Assembly: GCA_003150395.1 (NCBI GenBank)
Contig: QAMI01000004.1
Location: 1-9,446 of the forward strand
Length of the DNA stretch: 9,446 nucleotides
Source: Candidatus Gastranaerophilales bacterium
GTDB lineage: Bacteria; Cyanobacteriota; Vampirovibrionia; Gastranaerophilales; Gastranaerophilaceae
Reading direction: 5' to 3'
Shown in pieces: positions 1-5,804 of the stretch (the first letter of the stretch is position 1; each line of letters opens with the position of its first letter). Position numbers and translations under genes: made by a program. The notes beneath the pieces are model-generated. The model saw only the letters and a list, made by a program, of their open reading frames with translations. It had not been told where the DNA came from and did not search any database.

Positions 1-1880
1 CCGCGTCTTCTTGAAATATCTCCGATAATTGTTCCTGTGAATTCATCAGGAATTTCGATTTCAACCTTCATCATAGGTTCTAAGATACAAGGCTGAGCTT
101 TGCGGCAGCCTTCTTTTATCGCCATAGAACCGGCAATTTTGAACGCCATTTCAGAAGAGTCGACTTCGTGGTAAGAACCATCATAAAGTTCAACTTTAAC
201 ATCAATCATTGGGAAGCCTGCTAAGATACCGCCTTCAAGCGCTTCTTCCATACCTTTTCTAGCAGGTTCGATGTATTCACGAGGAATTGCACCGCCGACG
301 ATTTTGTTTTCAAATACAAAGCCTTCGTTTTCGCCTGCCGGTGAAATTCTAACTTTAACGTGACCGTATTGACCTTTACCACCTGACTGACGGATGAATT
401 TAGAATCCTGGTCAGAATTTCCACGGATTGTTTCGCGGTAAGCAACCTGCGGTTTACCGATGTTAGCTTCAACTTTGAATTCTCTTAACATACGGTCAAC
501 GATGATATCAAGGTGAAGTTCACCCATACCGGAAATGATTGTCTGGCCTGTTTCAGTATCTGATTTAACACGGAAAGACGGATCTTCTTCAGCAAGTTTT
601 TGAAGAGCGATACCCATTTTATCCTGGTCAGCTTTAGTTTTAGGTTCAATCGCAACTGAAATAACAGGTTCTGGGAAAGTCATTTTTTCAAGGATAATCG
701 GAGCTTTTTCATCGCAAAGAGTATCACCTGTTGTAGTGTCTTTCAGCCCAACAGCAGCGCAGATGTCGCCGGCGTAAACTTCAGATTCTTCAAGTCTCTG
801 ATCTGCATACATACGAACCAAACGAGCAATACGTTCTTTTTTGCCGTTTGTAGCATTAAGAACATAAGAGCCAGAAGTAATTACACCTGAGTAAACTCTC
901 AAGAAAGTCAAACGACCGACATAAGGGTCTGTCATAACTTTAAAAGCAAGAGCTGAGAACGGTTCTGAGTCAGAAGAATGTCTTTCTGTTTTAGTTCCAT
1001 CTTCAAGTTCGCCTTCAATAGCTTTAACATCAACCGGAGACGGCATATAATCAACAACGTTGTTCAACAAAAGCTGAACACCTTTGTTTTTGAACGCTGT
1101 ACCACAGCAAACCGGAACAATTTTGTTATCACAGACTGCTTTTCTTAAAGCTTTTTTCAATTCTTCAACAGTGATTGAATCAGGATCTTCAAAATATTTT
1201 TCCATTAATTCATCATCTTCAGAAGCGATAGCTTCAACCATTGCATCGTGGTATTCTTTAGCTTTATCAGCCAAGTCAGCCGGAATTTCTTCTTCTTTAA
1301 TATCTGTACCTAAGTCGTTTGTATAGATTTCAGCCTTCATTGTCATCAAGTCAACAAGGCCGTTGAATTTATCTTCAGAACCGATAGGCAATTGGATAGG
1401 AACAGCGTTAGCACCAAGTCTGTTTTTGATTTGGTCAACAACTCTGTAGAAATCAGCACCTGTTCTGTCCATTTTGTTAACGAAAACCATTCTAGGTACT
1501 TCGTATCTGTTAGCTTGTCTCCAAACAGTTTCTGACTGAGATTGAACGCCGCCAACTGCACAGAATACAGCAACAACACCGTCTAATACACGCAGTGAAC
1601 GTTCAACTTCGATAGTGAAGTCAACGTGGCCGGGGGTGTCGATAATGTTAATCTGGTGGCCTTTCCATTCAGCAGTAACCGCAGCTGATTGAATTGTAAT
1701 ACCTCTTTCTTTTTCTTGTTCCATAAAGTCGGTAACTGCTGCACCGTCGTGAGTTTCACCGATTTTGTGGGTTTTACCCGTGTAGAACAAGATACGCTCA
1801 GTTGTAGTGGTTTTGCCGGCGTCGATGTGAGCGGCAATACCAATGTTTCTGATTTTTTCCAATGGAGTTTTTCTTGCCAT
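1..1880 (-). CDS. fusA: Translation elongation factor G, 3' end cut by window edge
   Basis: EF-G is the cytosolic GTPase that drives tRNA-mRNA translocation on the ribosome and, with RRF, ribosome recycling. Translating the minus strand from the ATG at 1880-1878 gives 626 whole codons with no stop. The start is MARKTPLEKIRNIGIAAH, followed by the G1 loop AHIDAGKTT (residues 17-25), switch I ERGITI, G3 DTPGHVDF, G4 NKMDR and G5-region GTAFKNKGVQ. Domain II-IV sequence follows (for example GMGELHLDI, RQSGGKGQYGHV, VGGAIPREYIEPARKG), ending at IIGDISRR. A usual EF-G is about 690-700 residues, so roughly 70 residues of domain V are missing beyond base 1. The start is supported by AAGGAA at 1893-1888, 7 nt upstream. 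No rpsL/rpsG lies upstream: the gene has its own promoter and is divergent from pheT. Nothing looks damaged. Identification is essentially certain. Confidence 0.98.
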   Translation of the reverse strand, partial: MARKTPLEKIRNIGIAAHIDAGKTTTTERILFYTGKTHKIGETHDGAAVTDFMEQEKERGITIQSAAVTAEWKGHQINIIDTPGHVDFTIEVERSLRVLDGVVAVFCAVGGVQSQSETVWRQANRYEVPRMVFVNKMDRTGADFYRVVDQIKNRLGANAVPIQLPIGSEDKFNGLVDLMTMKAEIYTNDLGTDIKEEEIPADLADKAKEYHDAMVEAIASEDDELMEKYFEDPDSITVEELKKALRKAVCDNKIVPVCCGTAFKNKGVQLLLNNVVDYMPSPVDVKAIEGELEDGTKTERHSSDSEPFSALAFKVMTDPYVGRLTFLRVYSGVITSGSYVLNATNGKKERIARLVRMYADQRLEESEVYAGDICAAVGLKDTTTGDTLCDEKAPIILEKMTFPEPVISVAIEPKTKADQDKMGIALQKLAEEDPSFRVKSDTETGQTIISGMGELHLDIIVDRMLREFKVEANIGKPQVAYRETIRGNSDQDSKFIRQSGGKGQYGHVKVRISPAGENEGFVFENKIVGGAIPREYIEPARKGMEEALEGGILAGFPMIDVKVELYDGSYHEVDSSEMAFKIAGSMAIKEGCRKAQPCILEPMMKVEIEIPDEFTGTIIGDISRRR

Positions 1881-1923
1881 TTTGTTTTTCCTTTTTTATA
1901 TATTGTGTACTTCTGCTATTTTA

Positions 1924-1952
1924 TATTTAGCCTCATTAAAATTATCTCACAA
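1924..1952 (-). promoter_or_regulatory. Probable fusA promoter
   Basis: On the minus strand, TTGTGA (1952-1947) is followed after exactly 17 bp by TAAATA (1929-1924). These match sigma-70 consensus at 4 of 6 and 5 of 6 positions. A start near 1917 would leave a leader of about 37 nt before the fusA ATG, with room for the ribosome site. The -35 overlaps the 12-bp palindrome at 1950-1961. This is a pattern match only. Confidence 0.55.
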
Positions 1953-1961
1953 ACATGTTTG
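1950..1961. promoter_or_regulatory. 12-bp perfect palindrome at the fusA -35, possible operator
   Basis: CAAACATGTTTG reads the same on both strands and overlaps the last bases of the predicted fusA -35 box (1947-1952). Centred on CATG, the 16-bp window 1948-1963 matches the palindrome inside the rplI promoter (5743-5758) at 12 of 16 positions. The position suggests a dimeric regulator site. The regulator is unknown, and short AT-rich palindromes also arise by chance. Confidence 0.35.
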
Positions 1962-2009
1962 ATGGCAAGAATTTCGGTTAAGTTTGGTTACATTTTGGAG
2001 TGAGGGGAA

Positions 2010-2173
2010 TACGTTAATAAGCGAATAGGCGAATAAGTGCGTTACGTTAGGTAAAACGTGAATGTAAAACGTATTAAATACGGTATTTATATAACAAATA
2101 ATTATAAAATTTCACGATACCAGCATAATGAAAAGAATTTATTCACTTATTTACCTATTCGCTCGCTCACGTA
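2010..2173. repeat. Imperfect inverted-repeat element (MITE-like) between fusA and pheT
   Basis: The 20-bp arm AGCGAATAGGCGAATAAGTG (2020-2039) is repeated in inverse orientation at 2144-2163 with 18 of 20 positions matching; the core differs only as CG versus TA. Outside these arms, TACGT (2010-2014) pairs with ACGTA (2169-2173) across a 5-nt mismatched patch. The enclosed ~100 bp is AT-rich, has a direct repeat GTAAAACGT (2051-2059 and 2064-2072), and encodes nothing convincing. The left arm also contains a short direct repeat GCGAATA-G-GCGAATA. The structure fits a small non-autonomous mobile element or a long hairpin; no target-site duplication is obvious. It is the main content of the 380-bp gap between the two promoters. 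Confidence 0.5.
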
Positions 2174-2208
2174 TCAACAAACTCACTTTCATTTACATTT
2201 AATTTCTT

Positions 2209-2237
2209 TTGATATAATATTTACACAGAGATATAAT
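2209..2237 (+). promoter_or_regulatory. Probable pheT promoter, with a second tandem -10
   Basis: TTGATA (2209-2214), a 17-bp spacer and a perfect TATAAT (2232-2237) give a near-consensus sigma-70 promoter. The predicted start, about 2244, falls just before the ribosome site AAGAGGG (2245-2251), so the leader would be very short. A second TATAAT lies at 2213-2218, inside a direct repeat GATATAATATT (2211-2221 and 2230-2240). It could use TTTACA (2192-2197) with a short 15-bp spacer and give a longer leader. Which one is used cannot be decided from sequence. Confidence 0.6.
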
Positions 2238-2261
2238 ATTAATTAAGAGGGAATATAAGAA

Positions 2262-4742
2262 ATGCAGGTATCATTAAACTGGTTAAACGAATTTGTTGAT
2301 TTATCAGATATAGAAGTTGAACAGATTGCTCATGAACTTACGATGAGCGGGCTTGAAGTCGAAGCAGTTGAAGAGTTAAAACCAAAATTCACGAATATCA
2401 AAACCGTTAAAATCGAAAAAATCGATAACCACCCGAATTCTGAAAAACTTCATCTTGTAACAGTAAACACAAGGGAAGGACTTAAAACAGTTGTCTGCGG
2501 CGCACAAAATATTGCCGAAGGGCAGATTGTTCCTTACGCAAGCGTCGGAAGCCAGGTTCTGGACAGAAAAACCGGTGAAATGTTCGCTCTGACACCTGCC
2601 GTAATCCGCGGGGTAGAATCTCAGGGAATGCTTTGTTCTGACGATGAGCTTGGTGTTTCCGAACGCGGTTATCAGGAAGAAGACGGGATTTTAATTCTTA
2701 ACAGAATTTTTCCGAATGTAAAAATCGGCGAAAATGTTGAAGATGTTCTGGGATTTGAAAAAGATTATATTTTAGACGTTGCGCCTACTGCAAACCGCGG
2801 CGATCAGATGTCTGTTATAGGCGTTGCAAGAGAATTAAGTGCTATATTCAACAAACCGCTTAAATTTTCTCCGCTTGAATGCACACGCGACCTTTCAACA
2901 GACAATTTCAAAGTAGAAATCAAAGACGATGATGTTTGCAAATATTATTCTCTCGGAATTTTGAAAAATATCACAATTAAGCCTTCACCTGACTGGATGC
3001 AGAAACGCTTAATAGCCTCAGGCGTCCGCGCAATTAATAATGTTGTTGATATTACAAATTACGTAATGCTTGAGTACGGAACTCCATTCCACGCATTTGA
3101 TTTGAACAAGCTTGACGGATACCTTTGCGTAAGACGTGCAGTTGAAGGCGAAAAAATTGTTACCCTTGACAGCGTTGAAAGAACTTTGACAACCGACAGT
3201 GTTTTAATTGCAGATAAAGAAAAAGGCGTATGTCTTGCAGGCGTTTTCGGCGGAGAAAATTCCGAAATCGACGATAACACAACAGCTATTGCGCTTGAAG
3301 CGGCATATTTCACACCAACGAGCAACCGCAAAAGCTCTCACAGCGTAGGTTACAAAAGCGACGCCTGTGCAAGGTTTGAACGCGGGATTGATATCGAAGC
3401 TGTGAAACCTGCTTTAATGCGCGCAATGCAGCTGATGGTTAATCTTGCCGGCGCCGAAATCGAAGGCGTTGTAGAAACCGGCAAAAACAAACTTGAGCCG
3501 ATTGAAATAACTTTGAGATATCCGCAAATCAAGAGAATGCTAGGCGTTGAAATTTCACCTGAAAGATGCATTAATATCCTCGAAAAATTAGGTTTCAAAA
3601 AGCTTGGCGGAAACCAAACCGCTGCAAAATTTCTTGTCCCGTCCTTCCGCGCTTATGATGTAACACGTGAAATCGATTTGATTGAAGAAATTGCACGAAT
3701 TAACGGTTATGACAAAATTACGCCGACTTTGCCGCAAAAAGTCCAGCTTCCGGAAATTTCTCTGGAAGAAAAAATAACAGCAAAAGTTCACAACCTTATG
3801 CGCGGCTGCGGCTTGAACGAAATTGTTACAAGTTCTCTAATCGGCAAACCCCTTTTGGACCGATTTATGATTCCGTTTGAAGAAGACAAAGCAGTTTATG
3901 TAAAAAATGCAGCAAGTGAAGATTACACAATGCTCCGCCAAACTCTGGCCGCAAGTGTTTTGAATGTTATGAAAAACAACTTTGACAACGGTCAGAAAAA
4001 CATCTGGAACTACGAAATCGGTAAAACTTATGTAAAAATTGCCCAAGCAGATGAAAAATCTTCCGGCGTCAAAGAAACGCAAACTCTTGCAGGTGTAATT
4101 ACCGGCGATATCCAAAATTCACTCTGGCAAAAAGGTGCTGAAACTGATTTTTACACAGTTAAAGGTATAATGGAAAAACTTTTTGAAGAATTGGAGATTT
4201 CAAAACGTATTAAACTTCAGCCGCTTGAAAAAACTCCGCTTGCAAATACACACGCAATTCTTCACCCGTATAAAACAGCGGTCATCACGCTCTTAGGCAA
4301 AACTCCGAAGCCAATCGGCTGGTTCGGACAAATTCATCCAATTTTGAAAGACAAGCTTAAATTAAATCAGGAAGCTTTCATTTTCAAACTTGATTTGGAC
4401 GAAGTGATTTCAATTATCAAAGAACGCATTCCAAGATTCAAGAAACTGCCGCAGTTCCCGGAAGTACGCCGCGACCTTGCTTTTGTAATTAACAAAGATG
4501 TAACTTTCGACGACATTCAAAAAGTTATCAAAGGCTCTATTCAACAAAATATTTTCAAAGGCAGCGAAGTTTTCGATGTATACGAAGGCGAACACATCCA
4601 AGACGGTTACAAAAGCGTTGCTTTCCGTATAAAAATGCAGGATGAAAACGCAACTTTGACTGACGAAGTTATTGAAAAACAAATGAATTCAGTTCGTGAC
4701 AAACTCAAAAAAACTTACGCTGATATAAATTTCAGGGAGTAA
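2262..4742 (+). CDS. pheT: Phenylalanine--tRNA ligase beta subunit
   Basis: PheT is the large subunit of the cytosolic (alpha-beta)2 enzyme that charges tRNA-Phe. PheS carries the catalytic site, while PheT binds tRNA and holds the editing domain that removes misactivated tyrosine. The 826 residues match the full bacterial length. Visible in order: N-terminal MQVSLNWLNEFVDL; an EMAP-II-like OB-fold tRNA-binding domain (about 40-150, with HPNSEKLHLVTVN and VESQGMLCSDDELG); the B3/4 editing region (about 200-380, with APTANRGDQMS, NNVVDITNYVMLEYGTPFHAFD and ARFERGID); B5 (about 405-480); a catalytic-like core; and a C-terminal FDX-ACB anticodon-binding domain starting near FPEVRRDLAFVIN. The ATG has AAGAGGG 10 nt upstream. 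pheS is not upstream, unlike the pheST operon of many bacteria; separate genes are usual in Cyanobacteria. The next gene starts 2 nt after its stop. Confidence 0.98.
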   Translation: MQVSLNWLNEFVDLSDIEVEQIAHELTMSGLEVEAVEELKPKFTNIKTVKIEKIDNHPNSEKLHLVTVNTREGLKTVVCGAQNIAEGQIVPYASVGSQVLDRKTGEMFALTPAVIRGVESQGMLCSDDELGVSERGYQEEDGILILNRIFPNVKIGENVEDVLGFEKDYILDVAPTANRGDQMSVIGVARELSAIFNKPLKFSPLECTRDLSTDNFKVEIKDDDVCKYYSLGILKNITIKPSPDWMQKRLIASGVRAINNVVDITNYVMLEYGTPFHAFDLNKLDGYLCVRRAVEGEKIVTLDSVERTLTTDSVLIADKEKGVCLAGVFGGENSEIDDNTTAIALEAAYFTPTSNRKSSHSVGYKSDACARFERGIDIEAVKPALMRAMQLMVNLAGAEIEGVVETGKNKLEPIEITLRYPQIKRMLGVEISPERCINILEKLGFKKLGGNQTAAKFLVPSFRAYDVTREIDLIEEIARINGYDKITPTLPQKVQLPEISLEEKITAKVHNLMRGCGLNEIVTSSLIGKPLLDRFMIPFEEDKAVYVKNAASEDYTMLRQTLAASVLNVMKNNFDNGQKNIWNYEIGKTYVKIAQADEKSSGVKETQTLAGVITGDIQNSLWQKGAETDFYTVKGIMEKLFEELEISKRIKLQPLEKTPLANTHAILHPYKTAVITLLGKTPKPIGWFGQIHPILKDKLKLNQEAFIFKLDLDEVISIIKERIPRFKKLPQFPEVRRDLAFVINKDVTFDDIQKVIKGSIQQNIFKGSEVFDVYEGEHIQDGYKSVAFRIKMQDENATLTDEVIEKQMNSVRDKLKKTYADINFRE

Positions 4743-4744
4743 AA

Positions 4745-5392
4745 ATGGTTAAAAACTTAATAGTCTCAATTTTTCTGATGATTTTTGCGGCATTGCCGGT
4801 ATTCTGTGCAGACGTTCTGCCCAAATACACGACAAATCTTCACACCAAAACCTACGGGTTCTATCAGGTTGGAAAGTTTATTCAACTTCATGAAGAAGCC
4901 GACGAAAATTCAAAAATCATACAAACAATCAGCTGGACACAAGATAAATTAATGCCGGAAGGATTAAAATATGATGATGTATTTTCTGTTTTTATCGGAA
5001 GTAAAGAGCTGGCATTGATGGCTGTTGAGGATGAAACCGAAGACTGGGTAAAACTTATTTACGACAACAAAAACAACAAAAGCGGCTGGATGAAAAAAGA
5101 TGATCCATACAAATTTATGACCTGGGTTAATTTATACAACTCTTACGGCCGCAAATACGGGTTCAAAATATTGAAAGATACGCCCGAAGCAGTTCTTTCA
5201 CTTCACGCAGACACAGAAGACACCTCTCAGGTTGTTGCACAGCTTAACCACCCTGAATTTATAAAACTAAATGTTATCAAAGGCAACTGGGCGCTTGTAA
5301 CTGTTGTAGATTTGGACAGAACTCCAAAAACCGGCTACATTCGCTGGAGAAGCGATGACGGCGTTAAATATCTATTTCCGGCTATTAAATAA
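4745..5392 (+). CDS. Secreted protein with two SH3-like domains
   Basis: This 215-residue protein of unknown specific function starts with a clear Sec signal peptide: MVKN, a hydrophobic core at about residues 5-19, and a probable cut after FCA (19-21). The Cys is preceded by Phe, so it is not a good lipobox. The mature part shows two weakly similar bacterial SH3-like modules. The first is at about 38-118 (FYQVGKFIQLHEEAD...WVKLIYD...GWMKKDD) and the second at about 138-212 (YGFKILKDT...LSLHADTED...WALVTVV...GYIRWRSDD). Each has the short-strand pattern and the terminal G-[WY]-[IM] strand of SH3b domains, which often bind peptidoglycan or other envelope ligands. No catalytic domain is attached. 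The ATG is 2 nt after the pheT stop with GGGAG (4735-4739) overlapping the pheT end, so translation is probably coupled. A strong terminator follows. Confidence 0.8.
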   Translation: MVKNLIVSIFLMIFAALPVFCADVLPKYTTNLHTKTYGFYQVGKFIQLHEEADENSKIIQTISWTQDKLMPEGLKYDDVFSVFIGSKELALMAVEDETEDWVKLIYDNKNNKSGWMKKDDPYKFMTWVNLYNSYGRKYGFKILKDTPEAVLSLHADTEDTSQVVAQLNHPEFIKLNVIKGNWALVTVVDLDRTPKTGYIRWRSDDGVKYLFPAIK

Positions 5393-5413
5393 TTAATTAT
5401 AAATCCATATTTT

Positions 5414-5450
5414 AAATAATACGCTTGCGATTACGTAAGCGTATTATTTT
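5414..5450 (+). terminator. Strong intrinsic terminator of the pheT operon
   Basis: The 13-nt arm 5414-5426 (AAATAATACGCTT) is the perfect reverse complement of 5437-5449. Two more G-C pairs and a G-T pair can close the loop down to ATTA (5430-5433), giving about 16 paired positions. The descending arm runs into TTATTTTATT. It lies 21 nt past the stop of the SH3-like gene. The AT-rich base of the stem makes it potentially bidirectional, so it could also stop an RNA coming from the minus-strand promoter near 5650. Confidence 0.85.
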
Positions 5451-5482
5451 ATTGAAGGGCAAGCCCTGATACTACATCTTTC

Positions 5483-5518
5483 TTCATGGCACAAACTTGA
5501 AATTTTGTTTACCATGAA
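5483..5518 (+). promoter_or_regulatory. Leader hairpin reaching into the micro-ORF ribosome site
   Basis: TTCATGG (5483-5489) pairs with CCATGAA (5512-5518). Inside it ACAAA (5491-5495) pairs with TTTGT (5504-5508), leaving an 8-nt loop and small bulges. The 3' arm covers the first two bases of the extended Shine-Dalgarno at 5517-5528 but leaves GGAGG free. Such a leader stem is typical of tightly controlled toxin mRNAs and could tune access of ribosomes or act as a stability element. This is inference from base pairing only. Confidence 0.45.
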
Positions 5519-5528
5519 AGGAGGTGAT
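5517..5528 (+). promoter_or_regulatory. Unusually perfect Shine-Dalgarno of the micro-ORF
   Basis: AAAGGAGGTGAT is complementary over all 12 bases to the usual 3' end of bacterial 16S rRNA. The GGAGG core ends 8 nt before the ATG at 5533. No other gene here has a match this long; the others have 5-7 bases. It strongly argues that the 23-codon frame downstream is translated. Confidence 0.8.
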
Positions 5529-5532
5529 AGAA

Positions 5533-5604
5533 ATGGATTTCAGTATAACTGAAAAAGCACTAGTACTAATTTTACTGATAATACTAGCGCTTAAATCCAA
5601 CTAA
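5533..5604 (+). CDS. 23-residue hydrophobic micro-protein, candidate type I toxin
   Basis: The frame starts at ATG 5533 behind a 12-base perfect Shine-Dalgarno and stops with TAA at 5602-5604. The product has a short polar N-terminus (MDFSITEK), an unbroken hydrophobic stretch at residues 9-20 (only A, L, V and I) and a basic end (KSN). This is the plan of the small membrane-acting toxins of type I systems, such as the Ibs, Fst, TxpA and 'holin-like toxin' groups, although no specific family match can be claimed. The context supports it: an isolated gene, a structured 5' leader, a hairpin overlapping the stop codon, and a near-consensus minus-strand promoter just downstream that would make an antisense RNA. 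The alternatives are a leader peptide or a small membrane protein with a benign role. Translation looks likely; toxicity is inference. Confidence 0.6.
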   Translation: MDFSITEKALVLILLIILALKSN

Positions 5605-5649
5605 AAGGGGCTATCAAGAGGATGTTAGCGCATCCTCGCCCTTTACTTT
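5604..5649 (+). terminator. Hairpin terminator after the micro-ORF
   Basis: GAGGATG (5618-5624) pairs perfectly with CATCCTC (5631-5637) around the loop TTAGCG. An outer stem AAAGGG (5604-5609) with CCCTTT (5639-5644) extends it, with an internal loop on the left. The end runs into TTTACTTTATT, a broken but T-rich tract. It begins at the last base of the stop codon and would form in both the sense RNA and an antisense RNA, giving the loop-loop contact typical of type I pairs. Confidence 0.65.
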
Positions 5650-5677
5650 ATTATAACCGATTTCAAAAAAATTTCAA
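5650..5677 (-). promoter_or_regulatory. Near-consensus minus-strand promoter facing the micro-ORF
   Basis: Read on the minus strand, TTGAAA (5677-5672) is followed after 16 bp by a perfect TATAAT (5655-5650). That is 11 of 12 consensus bases, the best promoter match in the window. Transcription would start near 5643 and run leftward through the hairpin and across the micro-ORF. No minus-strand gene lies in its path before fusA, about 3.8 kb away, so an antisense RNA is the simplest product. Confidence 0.55.
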
Positions 5678-5736
5678 GCCTCAACTCTCTCCCAATCGTA
5701 AAACTTTGCCTAATCTTAACAATTGATAAAAAACAC

Positions 5737-5765
5737 TCGACAAACAAGCATGCTTGTTGTAGTAT
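5737..5765 (+). promoter_or_regulatory. Probable rplI promoter
   Basis: TCGACA (5737-5742; one mismatch from TTGACA), a 17-bp spacer and TAGTAT (5760-5765; matches TAxxAT) form a plausible sigma-70 promoter. A start near 5773 would leave a leader of about 32 nt before the rplI ATG at 5805, with AAAGGAG at 5791-5797. It likely drives the whole rplI to folD run, as no other promoter or terminator is seen between those genes. Confidence 0.55.
5743..5758. promoter_or_regulatory. 16-bp perfect palindrome filling the rplI promoter spacer
   Basis: AACAAGCATGCTTGTT is perfectly self-complementary. It occupies 16 of the 17 bases between the predicted -35 and -10, a classic place for a repressor or for a MerR-type activator. 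It shares 12 of 16 positions with the CATG-centred palindrome at the fusA -35 (1948-1963). With no loop, it would be poor as an RNA hairpin, so a DNA-binding dimer is the better reading. The regulator is unknown. Confidence 0.5.
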
Positions 5766-5774
5766 GGTCATACT
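5761..5774. promoter_or_regulatory. Second inverted repeat over the rplI -10 and start point
   Basis: AGTATG (5761-5766) and CATACT (5769-5774) are perfect inverted arms separated by GT. The repeat overlaps the predicted -10 and the likely transcription start, 2 bp after the 16-bp palindrome. It could be a second operator half or a small 5'-end structure. It does not match the SOS boxes known from Firmicutes or Cyanobacteria well. Confidence 0.3.
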
Positions 5775-5804
5775 GGCAGAAATATAATTTAAAGGAGAAT
5801 TAAA

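Larger units (their letters stand above)
5414..5643 (-). ncRNA. Putative antisense RNA to the micro-ORF (candidate antitoxin)
   Basis: This RNA is inferred from the promoter at 5677-5650. It would be complementary to the 3' hairpin, the whole micro-ORF and the leader. The left end is uncertain: the drawn end is the potentially bidirectional terminator at 5414-5449, but the RNA could stop earlier, as no clear minus-strand T-tract is seen. It encodes no convincing protein. In known type I systems such an RNA blocks toxin translation or triggers RNase III cleavage. Confidence 0.3.

Noticed and set aside
1689..2246. Short plus-strand frames across the fusA start and the fusA-pheT gap
   Set aside because: They lack ribosome sites, overlap the fusA coding strand or the inverted-repeat element, and have low-complexity AT-driven composition.
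4795..4810. Lipoprotein signal at Cys21 of the SH3-like protein
   Set aside because: Phe directly precedes the Cys, which does not fit the lipobox; an ordinary signal peptidase I site after FCA fits better.
5761..5774. LexA/SOS box at AGTATGGTCATACT
   Set aside because: It matches neither the Firmicute GAAC-N4-GTTC box nor the cyanobacterial AGTAC-type box closely enough.
5783..5788. TATAAT just upstream of rplI as a -10 box
   Set aside because: Transcription would start inside the ribosome site (5791-5797), and no -35 lies at a usable distance. The TCGACA/TAGTAT pair upstream fits better.
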